A stretch of DNA of 64,000 nucleotides from Thermohalobaculum sp951813525 (GTDB lineage Bacteria; Pseudomonadota; Alphaproteobacteria; Rhodobacterales; Rhodobacteraceae). Position 1 is the stretch's first letter. Each line of letters starts with the position of its first letter. Positions 43,269-52,094 of this stretch are shown piece by piece. The stretch lies in NCBI GenBank assembly GCA_951813525.2, contig CATOTJ020000001.1, positions 1,237,401 to 1,301,400 of the forward strand. Reading direction: 5' to 3'. The notes below the pieces were generated by a model. That model was not told the origin of the DNA. It saw only the letters and a list, made by a program, of their open reading frames with translations, and made no database searches. Position numbers and translations under genes: made by a program.

Positions 43269-43336
43269 AACGCCTGTCCCAGCCTTCTCAATCTGATCAC
43301 ACTAACGGCAGGACAACACAGCAACAACTGAGCCTT

Positions 43337-44008
43337 TTAAAACCCCTTGTAACTTGCCACGTTCTCCAGCGCTTCGCGGTCGCTGACCAGGGTGTTTTCG
43401 ATGGCATCGGGGTCGGCATAACCCAGCGCCATGCCCGAGACGATGTGTTCGTCTTCCGGGATCTCCAAGTGCTTGTAGATCGGGTCCTGATAAGTGATCC
43501 ATGCGGCTTGCGGGCAGGTGTGCAGTCCAAACCCGCGCGCAGCCAGCATGATGGTCTGAATATACATGCCCGCATCGGACCAGGACCCGCGGCCCAAATA
43601 GCTGTCGACCGTGACGAAAAGTCCGACAGGCGCGTTGAAGAATTCATAGTTCTTCAGGGCCTGGCGCATCGCCGCTTCCCGGTCACCCTTTTGAATGCCC
43701 AGCAGACCATAAAGCCCCCAGCCGACGCCGCGGCGGCGGTCGCGGTGAATGTCTTTCCAGGTGGACGGGTAATAGTCATGATCTTCGTATTTCGTACTGC
43801 GCCCGGCCTTGGCATCGGCGATCACATCGCGGCTGATGGCCTGCTTCACTTCGCCTGCGCAGACATGGACATGCCAGGGCTGCGTATTGGTGCCCGACGG
43901 CGCGCGTTGCGCGATCTCCAGGATCTCGCGCACGGTTTCCTGGGAAACCGGCTGGTCAGTGAAGGCGCGGATCGATTTGCGGGTGCGGATGGCTTCGAGA
44001 ACGTCCAT
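43337..44008 (-). CDS. Nitroreductase family FMN oxidoreductase
   Basis: A 223-residue FMN enzyme. MDVLEAIRTRKSIRAFTDQPV holds the phosphate-binding RxSxRxF, followed by AQRAPSGTNTQPWHVHVC, the FMN site, then FFNAPVGLFVTVDSYLGRGSW, AGMYIQTIMLAARGFGLHTC and SGMALGYADPDAIENTL. It reduces nitroaromatics or quinones with NAD(P)H; the physiological substrate is unknown. It is longer than small nitroreductases because of a loop around KAGRSTKYEDHDYYPSTWK. It is read alone, 68 bp from the TraB-type gene. Confidence 0.92.
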   Translation of the reverse strand: MDVLEAIRTRKSIRAFTDQPVSQETVREILEIAQRAPSGTNTQPWHVHVCAGEVKQAISRDVIADAKAGRSTKYEDHDYYPSTWKDIHRDRRRGVGWGLYGLLGIQKGDREAAMRQALKNYEFFNAPVGLFVTVDSYLGRGSWSDAGMYIQTIMLAARGFGLHTCPQAAWITYQDPIYKHLEIPEDEHIVSGMALGYADPDAIENTLVSDREALENVASYKGF

Positions 44009-44166
44009 GGGCGTGGTCCTTGATCTGTCTGGACCGGCCTTTTGGCTGCGCCCCGCGGGTGGGGCAACCCCCTACATGATTTTGCGGGTTTCAGGTTATT
44101 CGTCACTGGAAGATGTTCGGGTTTCGGATTGCGCGCGAGGCAAGGACCTTCGCCTCGCTGCCCGCC

Positions 44167-44760
44167 CTATTTATCCGGCAGCCGAGCGACCAGGCGCGAC
44201 AGGTTTGCGCGCGCTGGGGCATCGTAGATGTCGTTAAATCGATCGGTCAGGAAAAGCCGCTCGCGTTCCAAAAACCCCGCCATAACCACGCGGCGGCGTG
44301 GCAGGAAAACTTCATCCGGAATCGCCGCGAATTCCTTGCGGATTTGTCTGTCATAAAGGTCGAACTTTTCGGTCGGCGCCCCGAGAATCGAGAGATCGAG
44401 GTCCAGAAAATACGCGATGTCCCCGGCCAGATCTGGACTGGCTGTTTCGGGCACACGATGGTTCGCGGTTGCAAGGATGATCGCATCGGCATAGCCGATA
44501 TCGACCGTCCTGACGCGATCCTTCAATTCGTCGCGCATCAGGGCCGCGCTATCCGCTTCGTTGCTTGCGGACAACGGCTGATAGACTGCGTCATGGTAAT
44601 AGAGCGCGATCTCGACCGCGGCGGGATCGGCCCAGCCCACCGTCTCGAAGCCTGTCAACAGGGCCTCGACATGCGCCCAGGTGTGATAGGCCCGGTGCGC
44701 CTCGCCATACCGGGCGCGCAGTCCGTCGATCAGGTCGGGAAATGCGTCGACGAAACGCAC
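44167..44760 (-). CDS. Predicted HD-superfamily metal-dependent hydrolase
   Basis: A 197-residue helical protein. RAYHTWAHVEALL and ALYYHDAVYQPLS provide the H...HD metal ligands, LATANHRVPE a third His, and YFLDLDLSILGAP the Asp pair, matching the COG4339-type HD phosphohydrolase-like family. The substrate is unknown. It lies four bases after a small secreted protein gene on the same strand and is probably cotranscribed with it. Confidence 0.85.
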   Translation of the reverse strand: MRFVDAFPDLIDGLRARYGEAHRAYHTWAHVEALLTGFETVGWADPAAVEIALYYHDAVYQPLSASNEADSAALMRDELKDRVRTVDIGYADAIILATANHRVPETASPDLAGDIAYFLDLDLSILGAPTEKFDLYDRQIRKEFAAIPDEVFLPRRRVVMAGFLERERLFLTDRFNDIYDAPARANLSRLVARLPDK

Positions 44761-44764
44761 TGGG

Positions 44765-45217
44765 CTATTCCTTACAAAAAGGCTTCCAGGCGATTTCGTC
44801 CGTGGCTTCGGCCAGGATCTGCACGCTGGGACCGTTCCAAACGGGCTGACCTTCGATCAGATGTGCCTCGATAACGCGGGCGTCCAACAGAGCATCTGGG
44901 CTGGTGATATAGGCCCCGCCGACCATCCGGGTATAGCAAAGGACGGTGAAGTCAATTTCATCGCCGACGGTGAAGCCGCCACGAAAACTGCGCACGACTT
45001 CGCCGCGCACCGGGCACATCACCGTCGCGCCCTCCTGTCCAACCTCTGGCGGAACATCGACCCGCGTGACTTTGATCTGCACGACATCGGTCGCAGTGCG
45101 GATCTCGCGATCCTGGGCGCATGGCGGCAGGGCCGCCGTCAGTGCAGTCGGCGCAAGGACAGCCAAAAGGGTCAGGGCCGTACAAACAGGCTTGGTCAGA
45201 TGGTCGCGCAAGATCAT
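44765..45217 (-). CDS. Small secreted protein of unknown function
   Basis: A 150-residue protein with a signal peptide (PVCTALTLLAVLAPTALTAA). The mature part has four cysteines (PPCAQD, VMCPVRG, VLCYTRM, PFCKE), probably forming disulfides, and is beta-rich (VVQIKVTRVDVPPEVG, VGDEIDFTVLC), perhaps a small OB- or Ig-like fold. I do not recognise the family. It precedes the HD-hydrolase gene by four bases and is divergent from ttcA. Confidence 0.75.
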   Translation of the reverse strand: MILRDHLTKPVCTALTLLAVLAPTALTAALPPCAQDREIRTATDVVQIKVTRVDVPPEVGQEGATVMCPVRGEVVRSFRGGFTVGDEIDFTVLCYTRMVGGAYITSPDALLDARVIEAHLIEGQPVWNGPSVQILAEATDEIAWKPFCKE

Positions 45218-45401
45218 TGGGGCCTCTTCTCTGGTCGGGCGCAGGATAGGCGGTCGGTTTCCGGTCGCAAGCTAAAGATGGGGGCGGGCCGTTGGCGCGG
45301 CTATAAGCCGTGGTTAAGTCAGCCTGCGCGCCTTCCATCGGCATAACCCCGCCCGACGACCAGCACTTGAGACCGCAGCGCCCAGTCGTTATCACCCGCA
45401 A

Positions 45402-46244
45402 ATGCTGGATATGTCCGATGATCAGACCCTGGAACGCCTGTTCGCCCGCGCGCCGCAGGGGTTGGAATTCCGCAAACTGCGCAAGCGGATCATTCGCGAT
45501 GTGCGCGAGGCATTGGACACTTACCGCATGGTCAGGCCCGGCGCGCGCTGGCTGGTTTGCCTGTCCGGCGGCAAGGACAGCTACACACTGCTGGCTGCGT
45601 TGATCGAGCTCCGCTGGCGCGGGTTGCTGCCGGTCGATCTTCTGGCCTGCAATCTGGATCAAGGCCAGCCCGGGTTTCCGCAAGGCGTATTACCGGGTTT
45701 TCTGGAAGATCTGGGCATCGCGCACCGCACCGAGTTTCAGGACACCTATTCCTTCGTTGTCGATAAGGTCCCGTCGACGAAAACCTATTGCGCGCTGTGC
45801 TCGCGCCTGCGCCCTGGCCATCTCTATCGCCTGGCGCGCGAAGAAGGGTGTTCAACCGTCGTGCTGGGCCACCATCGCGACGATATTCTGGAAACGTTCA
45901 TGCTGAACCTTTTTCACGGCGGGCGGTTGGCTGCGATGCCGCCGAAGCTGGTGAACGAGGACGGTGACCTGACGGTCTTACGCCCGCTGGCCCATGTGTC
46001 CGAGGGCGATTGCGAGCGCTTTGCCCGCGCGATGGAATTCCCGATTATCCCCTGCGATCTGTGCGGATCCCAAGAGGGGCTGCAACGCGCCCAGATCAAG
46101 GCCATGCTGGACCAGTGGGAACGAAACGCACCGGGACGCCGGGCGGTCATGTTCAAAGCGTTGCGCAATGTCCGGCCCAGCCATCTGGTCGATGGCGGGT
46201 TGTTTGATTTTGCAGGGTTGATGGCTACCGAAGATCGAGCATAG
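45402..46244 (+). CDS. ttcA: tRNA 2-thiocytidine(32) synthetase TtcA
   Basis: A 280-residue PP-loop ATPase that thiolates C32 of tRNA using a [4Fe-4S] cluster. WLVCLSGGKDSYTLLAAL is the PP-loop (about 51-68). The cluster cysteines appear in YCALCSRLR and the late IPCDLCGSQE. VVLGHHRDDILETFMLNLFHGG and DGDLTVLRPLAHVSEGD are conserved in TtcA. An in-frame ATG three codons downstream (45411) is an alternative start. The gene stands alone, with a 184-bp divergent upstream region. Confidence 0.94.
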   Translation: MLDMSDDQTLERLFARAPQGLEFRKLRKRIIRDVREALDTYRMVRPGARWLVCLSGGKDSYTLLAALIELRWRGLLPVDLLACNLDQGQPGFPQGVLPGFLEDLGIAHRTEFQDTYSFVVDKVPSTKTYCALCSRLRPGHLYRLAREEGCSTVVLGHHRDDILETFMLNLFHGGRLAAMPPKLVNEDGDLTVLRPLAHVSEGDCERFARAMEFPIIPCDLCGSQEGLQRAQIKAMLDQWERNAPGRRAVMFKALRNVRPSHLVDGGLFDFAGLMATEDRA

Positions 46245-46294
46245 CCCGGGGATCAGCCCTCATGAGTTCGCGCGCAGGCGAGCCCAGGCCCACA

Positions 46295-46945
46295 TTACTC
46301 GTTCTTCAACTCGTTCTTTTCACAAGTGATCGGCGGACAAGCAGCACCGGTTCGACCGCCTGTCGACCCATAGTCTGTCGATGCAGCCTTGACCGGAGTA
46401 GCGTGCGTTCTGTGGTCATCGTCACGCTCTACCGTCTCGCAAGCCGTCGGGTGGCAGTTCAGGATGGAACGGTTCGATTTGTCTTTCTTGATCGGTGCAG
46501 GCGCTTCGCTTCGTTTCACCTTGGACCGCCGCGTGCGGATGCGCATGTCGGGATCTGTTACGTTGGCCGGAACCGACAGTCGATTAGATCCGCCGACATC
46601 CAAAAGCTGGCAATCGCAATCGTACTGCCCGCGGGCCTGCTGTCCCTGACAACTGCGCATCGCACTGTTCACGATCAAATTGCCGGAAAGCTGGCCGTCG
46701 CTTTGGTCTGCAACGTAAGACCCGCCCAGCGTATCGACATAAACCGTGCCGGTCCCGTCTTCGGGCCATCGAACACAGGCGGCCAGCGCCTTGGTACCCG
46801 AAGTCAGGACGTAATCACGAACTTCGTCCATAACATATTCATGAATCCGGTCCGCCACTTTCTGCCCTGCCGGTGTGTTGTTTGTCGGAACCGCACAAGC
46901 CGCGACGGCAACGATGAAAGACAGCGCGCATAACGGCTTCATCAA
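46295..46945 (-). CDS. Putative lipoprotein of unknown function
   Basis: A 216-residue protein with a lipoprotein signal (ALSFIVAVAACAVP, lipobox VAAC). The mature region contains DRIHEYVMDEVRDYVLTSGT, ACVRWPEDGTGTVYVDTLGG and several cysteines (CQGQQ, CDCQLL, CHPTAC, CPPITCEK), followed by a charged low-complexity C-terminus. The family is not recognised. It is somewhat AT-richer than its neighbours. Its upstream region (46946-47134) is distinctly AT-rich and carries a palindrome described separately. Confidence 0.7.
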   Translation of the reverse strand: MMKPLCALSFIVAVAACAVPTNNTPAGQKVADRIHEYVMDEVRDYVLTSGTKALAACVRWPEDGTGTVYVDTLGGSYVADQSDGQLSGNLIVNSAMRSCQGQQARGQYDCDCQLLDVGGSNRLSVPANVTDPDMRIRTRRSKVKRSEAPAPIKKDKSNRSILNCHPTACETVERDDDHRTHATPVKAASTDYGSTGGRTGAACPPITCEKNELKNE

Positions 46946-47041
46946 CTACCCTTTTCAACCATATAAGGACATTCGCGTACAAAATGCAGCGGTGTTTGAA
47001 TTATGTCAATTTTGGATTCAAATATAATTTTCGTTTATTAC

Positions 47042-47057
47042 TTGAATCGGGATTCAA
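47042..47057. promoter_or_regulatory. Palindrome TTGAATC-GG-GATTCAA upstream of the lipoprotein gene
   Basis: A perfect 7-bp inverted repeat with a 2-bp spacer, about 100 bp upstream of the minus-strand lipoprotein start. Another GATTCAA half-site lies at 47015-47021 with a near half-site TTGAATT at about 46996. It looks like an operator; the regulator is not known. Confidence 0.55.
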
Positions 47058-47134
47058 TATTTACATTTTATTAATCAACTGCCCGCCACGGAGATGGCCC
47101 GCAAAACGATTCTTCACTCACCGTGAGCAGATCT

Positions 47135-48784
47135 TTAGGCCTTTGACGGCCGCAGGGCCCGCCAGCCCAACCACAGCGCAATCGTGACGGACGTAGCGGC
47201 AAGAATGGGCCGCAACAAACCGTCCATCATCGACAGCGGCAGCGCCACCGCCAACAGCATCGCCGGGGCGTAATACCGGGTCCATCCATCGCCCCTGGCC
47301 CGGGCTGTCTGATACCAGGGGAAGACCGCGGAAAAGACCGCGATAATTGCAAAAAACATTGCCCAAGGCCGCGTGACGAACAAGGTCAGATCCGTGTCGA
47401 TCGCCAGGGCGCGGGCCAGGTTGATCTCGGCAACATTCCCCAGCACCACGCCCAGGATCATTGGCGCCAGCGGAAAGCCAAACTGGCGCATCGCAAAGCC
47501 GAGCAACCCGAACCAGAACAGCGTGTGCACATCGTCCAGCGAATTGTGCAACGCAAAGACACCGATCGATGCCAGCCCCAGAATGCAGCCCGCCAGAATG
47601 TACATCGGGATGCGCGTCACCAGGACAAAGACCCGAAGCATCACCGATTGTAGACCCAGCATGATGAAGTTCGCGGCAAAGAAGGCGATAAAGATCGAAT
47701 AGCTGAGCACCGGCTGTTCGGCGATAAAGGTCGGCCCCGGCACGATATCGTGGATCAGCAACGCACCCAGCATGATCGCGGCGGTCACATCACCGGGGAT
47801 GCCAAGCGCCATCAAAGGGGTCAGCGCTCCGCCCTCGACCGCGTTGTTCGATGTCTCCGGCGCGATGATACCTGCAGGATTGCCCTTTCCGAATGTTTCC
47901 GGCTCTTTCGACGCTTTCTTGGCTTGGTCATAGGCCAGGATATTGGCGATCGACCCGCCAGCACCCGGCAGGATGCCGGTGAAGATGCCGATAAAGGCGG
48001 ATCGCACGACAACGACCCAGCGCTTCAGCAGTTCCCGGATCGCGCGGCGGTGCTCGATCCGCACGCGCACGGCGCCCATATCGGTCAGCGCACGGGTCGC
48101 CTTGGCCGGGTCGCGCACATCGGCCAGCAATTGGCTGAAGGCGAACAATCCGATCAGTACGGCGATAAAATCGAACCCGGACAACAGATAATCCGACCCG
48201 AAATCAAAGCGCCCGACACCAACCGCCTCGTCCTCGCCAACGGTACGGATCAAAAGGCCCATGGCGCCGGCGATCAGGCCCTTGATCAGGTTGGCACCGG
48301 CCAGCGAAGCGGTAACAGTCAGCGCGAAGATGACCAGCATAAAGAAGTCCCAGGGCAGAAACTCCAGCCCGATCTGCGCCAATTGCGGGGCAAAGAGGAC
48401 CAGCATCACCGCCGAGATCATGCCCCCGCAAAACGAAGACCAGACGCCCAGGCCAAGCGCGAACCCGGGATCGCCCTGCCGCGCCATCGGAAACCCGTCA
48501 AACGTCGTCGCGACCGAGGACGGGGTGCCTGGTATCCCCGTCAGGATCCCGGACATCAACCCGCCGGAAAGCCCGCCAACCAGAACGGCAATCATGGTCG
48601 CCAGGCCCTGTTCGGGCGGCATCGAAAAGGTGAACGGCAGTGTCAGAACGACTGCCATTGCAATCGTAAACCCGGGGATCGATCCGGCCAGCAGACCTGC
48701 GGCCACGCCCCCGATCATCAATAGGATCGTTTGCCATTGGCCGATCTGGCCGAAAGCGGCGGCGACCGTATCCCACTCCATCAC
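47135..48784 (-). CDS. tctA: Tripartite tricarboxylate transporter, large membrane subunit
   Basis: A 549-residue TctA-family permease with about twelve helices. Family marks are GSIPGFTIAMAVVLTLPFTF, GGLSGGLMSGILTGIPGTPSSVATTFDGFPMARQG (duplicated-motif region, about 70-105), FTGILPGAGGSIANILAYDQAKKASK (about 285-310) and IIAPETSNNAVEGGALTPLMALGIPGD (about 325-350). With TctB and TctC it imports a carboxylate using the ion gradient. It starts 10 bp after tctB. Substrate not known. Confidence 0.94.
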   Translation of the reverse strand: MMEWDTVAAAFGQIGQWQTILLMIGGVAAGLLAGSIPGFTIAMAVVLTLPFTFSMPPEQGLATMIAVLVGGLSGGLMSGILTGIPGTPSSVATTFDGFPMARQGDPGFALGLGVWSSFCGGMISAVMLVLFAPQLAQIGLEFLPWDFFMLVIFALTVTASLAGANLIKGLIAGAMGLLIRTVGEDEAVGVGRFDFGSDYLLSGFDFIAVLIGLFAFSQLLADVRDPAKATRALTDMGAVRVRIEHRRAIRELLKRWVVVVRSAFIGIFTGILPGAGGSIANILAYDQAKKASKEPETFGKGNPAGIIAPETSNNAVEGGALTPLMALGIPGDVTAAIMLGALLIHDIVPGPTFIAEQPVLSYSIFIAFFAANFIMLGLQSVMLRVFVLVTRIPMYILAGCILGLASIGVFALHNSLDDVHTLFWFGLLGFAMRQFGFPLAPMILGVVLGNVAEINLARALAIDTDLTLFVTRPWAMFFAIIAVFSAVFPWYQTARARGDGWTRYYAPAMLLAVALPLSMMDGLLRPILAATSVTIALWLGWRALRPSKA

Positions 48785-48794
48785 TCTGCCCCCT

Positions 48795-49274
48795 TCAAAA
48801 ACCTGTCCACTCGCCGCGCGGCAGGAACACGTTCAACCCGAAGGTAAAAAACGCCCACATGCCGCCCACAACGATCGTGGCCAGCAGCGCATGCAACCAG
48901 GCCAACCGGACCCCGCCCAACGCGGTCAGAAGCAGGAATACAAAGCCGATACCTGCCACCAGCAAGCCGACCCAGGGGATCGCGATCAGGTAGATGGCGA
49001 ACATCACAAAACACCAGATCACGTTCTTCCAGTAGCCCAGAAACGCCCGCACGGTCTTTGGTGCGTCGGGATTTTTCGGGTCCGGTCCCTGGCGTAGAGA
49101 CTGGAACAGGTAGATCAGGCAAAGGACGCTCATCGCACCAACGATGATGCGCGGCCATGTGGCGGGAGAGAGCTGGCCATAGTCCGGCTCGCGGATATCC
49201 AGCGAAGCCCAGGCAAGCCCGCCACAGATCAGCAACAGCACGATGGCCGAAATTGTGTCGCGGTTTACTGCCAT
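48795..49274 (-). CDS. tctB: Tripartite tricarboxylate transporter, small membrane subunit
   Basis: A 159-residue TctB-family protein with four helices: TISAIVLLLICGGLAWASLD, IIVGAMSVLCLIYLFQSL, NVIWCFVMFAIYLIAIPWVG joined to LLVAGIGFVFLLLTALGG, and HALLATIVVGGMWAFFTFGL. The PEYGQLSPATWPR-like segment before helix 2 is typical. It pairs with TctA in the membrane. It follows tctC by 269 bp, an interval that holds a hairpin and no gene. Confidence 0.88.
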   Translation of the reverse strand: MAVNRDTISAIVLLLICGGLAWASLDIREPDYGQLSPATWPRIIVGAMSVLCLIYLFQSLRQGPDPKNPDAPKTVRAFLGYWKNVIWCFVMFAIYLIAIPWVGLLVAGIGFVFLLLTALGGVRLAWLHALLATIVVGGMWAFFTFGLNVFLPRGEWTGF

Positions 49275-49503
49275 GCTGCCTCACCCCGTTTTGCGCCGCC
49301 GCCTGGCTGTCCGCCCGTCACCGCTTTGAAATTTCAGCGCTTCAAGACTTCACCGCCTTCTGAACGCACAGCGCCTCAACGACCGTGCAATGGCCGGATA
49401 GGGGCGTCAAGTTTACGGCGCCGATCGGCAAGGGCATCGGGGCAGTGACTTTCGTCAGTATTCGCAAAACTATGTCGAGGAGTGGCAGCGAGGCCGTGAA
49501 GGC

Positions 49504-49530
49504 GTAGGATGGAGTTCAACCCCATCCTAC
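49504..49530. terminator. Hairpin between tctC and tctB
   Basis: GTAGGATGG and CCATCCTAC form a perfect 9-bp stem around a 9-base loop, directly after the tctC stop on the minus strand. It may lower tctBA expression relative to the binding protein, or be a dispersed palindromic repeat. The remaining gap (49275-49503) shows nothing else. Confidence 0.65.
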
Positions 49531-49543
49531 ATTTGTCAGCGCG

Positions 49544-50497
49544 CTACTTCGTCCACATACCCATGGCGATTGCGACCGCTTCATAGTCGGCATAAAGCGC
49601 TTCGGTCCAAGCAGCATAGTCGGCCGGTCCCTGCCATTTTACGTCTGTGCCCTTGGCATCCAGTTGGGCCAGCAGGTCGACGTTTTCGGCAGCGGCCTTG
49701 AAAACCTGGGACCACATCTCGATCACTTCCGGCGGCGTGCCTTTCGGGGCCACGATGCCGCGCTTCAGCGCGAATTCCATGTCGACGCCCATTTCCTTCA
49801 GCGTCGGCATATCCGGCAGGTGCTTGGAGCGCTCATTGGCTGCAATGGCAAAACCCTTCAGCGCGCCACCTTCCAGGTGTTTGCGGCCCGAGGCGACGTT
49901 CAATGCCCCCATATCGATGGCACCCGACAAAAGCGCGGTCATCCGCTCGGCCGTGCCGTCATAAGGGACATAGGAAAACTCGATGTCCATTTTTTGCGCC
50001 AGCAACAGCCAGATGAAGTGACTGGTCGACCCAAAGGTCGCGCCCGCTTTGATCTTGCCCGGATTGTCTTTGGCGTATTTCGCAAACTCTTTGAAGTCAT
50101 TGAACGGCGTCGCTGCGGCAGCGCCGATAATGTCCGGGGTCGAAGTCAGGTTCGCGACGGTATCAAAGCCATCGAAATGGAAGTCGATACGCTTGTTCAA
50201 ATAGCTGGTGATCGCAGACTGATGAATCGCGAACAGGGTACAGCCATCGGCCTTGGCCTTGGCCGCCTGCTTGGCGCCCTTGTTGCCGCCCTGCCCGGGC
50301 ACGGTGACGACCTGGATCTTGGGCGTGATGTCCATTTCGGCGATGGTTTTTTCGAAGATCGAGAAGATGACATGCGTACCGCCGCCAGCCTTCCAAGGCA
50401 CAATCAACTGAGCGGTGCTGCAAGGGACTTCGGCCGACTGGGCGGGCGTTGCAGCAAGAACGGCAAGCGCTGCTGCCGAGGCAAGGATCTTTTTCAT
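49544..50497 (-). CDS. tctC: Tripartite tricarboxylate transporter substrate-binding protein
   Basis: A 317-residue periplasmic receptor of the TctC/Bug family. A signal peptide (KKILASAAALAVLAATPAQSA) is followed by LIVPWKAGGGTHVIFSIFEK, the binding motif; PGQGGNKGAKQAAKAKADGCTLFAIH; FGSTSHFIWLLLAQK; and PTLKEMGVDMEFALKRGIVAPKGTP. The ATG at 50497 follows AGGGAGAG. The ligand cannot be deduced; the family binds carboxylates and aromatic acids. It is first in a tctCBA unit, divergent from a TauD-type dioxygenase gene. Confidence 0.92.
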   Translation of the reverse strand: MKKILASAAALAVLAATPAQSAEVPCSTAQLIVPWKAGGGTHVIFSIFEKTIAEMDITPKIQVVTVPGQGGNKGAKQAAKAKADGCTLFAIHQSAITSYLNKRIDFHFDGFDTVANLTSTPDIIGAAAATPFNDFKEFAKYAKDNPGKIKAGATFGSTSHFIWLLLAQKMDIEFSYVPYDGTAERMTALLSGAIDMGALNVASGRKHLEGGALKGFAIAANERSKHLPDMPTLKEMGVDMEFALKRGIVAPKGTPPEVIEMWSQVFKAAAENVDLLAQLDAKGTDVKWQGPADYAAWTEALYADYEAVAIAMGMWTK

Positions 50498-50598
50498 TGG
50501 TCTCTCCCTGGTTTGCGCTTCGGGGCGGCGAAGCGTCACGACGACTATAGCGCGCGGCTGGCGCCCAGCAACCGCCGGGTCCCGGGTATCTTCCTATA

Positions 50599-50645
50599 GA
50601 TGCAGTTGCATCGACCGGGTGTGTCGGCAAACATGCATCTGCATC
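50599..50645. promoter_or_regulatory. Two operator-like sites GATGCAGWTGCATS
   Basis: GATGCAGTTGCATC (50599-50612) and the reverse complement of GATGCAGATGCATG (50632-50645) differ at two positions. Their centres are 33 bp apart, about three DNA turns. They lie in the 166-bp gap between divergent tctC and the dioxygenase gene, so one regulator could control both. GntR-type sites often look like this. Confidence 0.65.
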
Positions 50646-50663
50646 AACCGGCAAGGGGAAGAA

Positions 50664-51527
50664 ATGGCGATCAGGATAACGCCGACCGCCAACATTATCG
50701 GGGCCGAAGTCGCGGGCGTGACGCTGGGCCAGGTCCCGGACAGCGAGCGGATCGAGGCGATCGAAGCCGCGCTCGAGCGTCACGGCGTCTTGATTTTTCG
50801 CGGCCAACAGATCAACCCGGCAGAGCAGACCGCCTTCTCCCGCGCCTTTGCTCGATTGGAGGCAACTGCCCGTGTCGAGGCTCGCCTCGACGGCCATCCC
50901 GAGATCTTCGTTGTTGGAAACACCGGCAAACGAATCGTGTCCTTCGCACCCGCCGATGGATCGGACGATCTGGAATGGCATGCCGATCACATGCATCTGC
51001 ACGTTCCGGCCCGCGCCTCGTTGCTCTATTGCCGCGAGACGCCGCCAGAAGGTGGCGACACGCTGTTTGCTTGTATGTACGGCGCCTTTGATGCGCTGAC
51101 CCCGGCCCAGCAGGCCGAGGCGGAAGATCTGACAGCGTTGCACTCGGTTGCCGGGTTGCAGACCTTTTTGCGCGAGAAGGGCGAAAAGGGTGCCGCCGAT
51201 GGCGAATATGAGGCGCCCGATGCCCAAATCGTCAAGTGGCCGCTGGTCCGCCACCACCCGCGCACCGGCCGCCGTTCGCTTTATTTCGGATCGAAAGTCA
51301 CAATCGGCATTCAAGGCTGGGAAGCGGCCCGCGCAACCGCCTATCTGGCCGACCTGAACGCCAGGTCGACCGTCCCTGATCTGCGTTATCGCCATTCCTG
51401 GCGGCCGGGCGATGCGGTTTTGTGGGACAATCGGCGTGTGCTGCACGCCGGAACCCCGTTCAAATCAGCAGATTACCGGCGCGAAATGCACCGCACGACC
51501 TTTCGTGAAGATCAGCCCATTCGCTGA
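50664..51527 (+). CDS. TauD/TfdA-family Fe(II)/2-oxoglutarate dioxygenase
   Basis: A 287-residue dioxygenase. Iron ligands appear as EWHADHMHLHVPA (HxD, about residues 97-99) and NRRVLHAGTPF (second His, about 260), with the 2-oxoglutarate Arg in MHRTTFRE. N-terminal ITPTANIIGAEVAGVTLG and ERHGVLIFRGQQI are typical. Members cleave sulfonates, phenoxyacetates or related side chains. Divergence from tctCBA and shared operators suggest the transporter imports its substrate. The ATG at 50664 follows AAGGGGAAG; a frame to 50415 overlaps tctC and is not supported. Confidence 0.9.
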   Translation: MAIRITPTANIIGAEVAGVTLGQVPDSERIEAIEAALERHGVLIFRGQQINPAEQTAFSRAFARLEATARVEARLDGHPEIFVVGNTGKRIVSFAPADGSDDLEWHADHMHLHVPARASLLYCRETPPEGGDTLFACMYGAFDALTPAQQAEAEDLTALHSVAGLQTFLREKGEKGAADGEYEAPDAQIVKWPLVRHHPRTGRRSLYFGSKVTIGIQGWEAARATAYLADLNARSTVPDLRYRHSWRPGDAVLWDNRRVLHAGTPFKSADYRREMHRTTFREDQPIR

Positions 51528-51613
51528 CCCCGCTTATTTGTTTCAAAAAATCCCCGAGGGCCGGTTGCACAGCAACCGAACGGCGCCAGCGCCCTCGCAG
51601 GCCGCGTGGCGGC

Positions 51614-51937
51614 CTATTGCAGCACCGAACCGGCGCTGGGCACGACGCGCTGAACATTGATGGTTTCGCGATTGATCAGCTGACCGACACGCGGCGACAT
51701 ATCCTCCAGCCAGATCGGATCCTCATAGACTGCTTTGTACAGCCGGACCCGTTCAGCCTCGCTTTCGAACCGGCGGATCCAGATATAGACGCTATCGTCC
51801 TCCTCACCGCGGAACAGGCCGGAAATCACCATGCCGCGGGCTGCCTGAAAGGGCAGAATCTCTTCGTCCATCATCTTGACCCATTCGGCCATTTTTCCGG
51901 GCCGGATTTCGTATTGGCGGATTTCATAGAATGCCAT
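51614..51937 (-). CDS. NIPSNAP-family protein
   Basis: A 107-residue alpha-beta barrel protein: MAFYEIRQYEIRPGKMAEWV, then RGMVISGLFRGEEDDSVYIWIRRFESEAER and YEDPIWLEDM match the NIPSNAP domain (ferredoxin-like). The ATG at 51937 follows GGAG. The function in bacteria is unknown, though members often sit near catabolic genes, as here beside the dioxygenase, with which it is convergent. Confidence 0.87.
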   Translation of the reverse strand: MAFYEIRQYEIRPGKMAEWVKMMDEEILPFQAARGMVISGLFRGEEDDSVYIWIRRFESEAERVRLYKAVYEDPIWLEDMSPRVGQLINRETINVQRVVPSAGSVLQ

Positions 51938-52094
51938 GGCACTAACTCCTATATGGACTGGGTCGGGTTCCGGGTAGCAGGGCGGCGGCGCGGCGCGCAA
52001 GCGCAGGCAACGGGAAAATCAGCGAAAAGCCTTGACCTTCGTGCGCGCGCCCGGTTCAACCGCGCGGATTGGGTGAAGGGTCAGGAGCGTCTTG

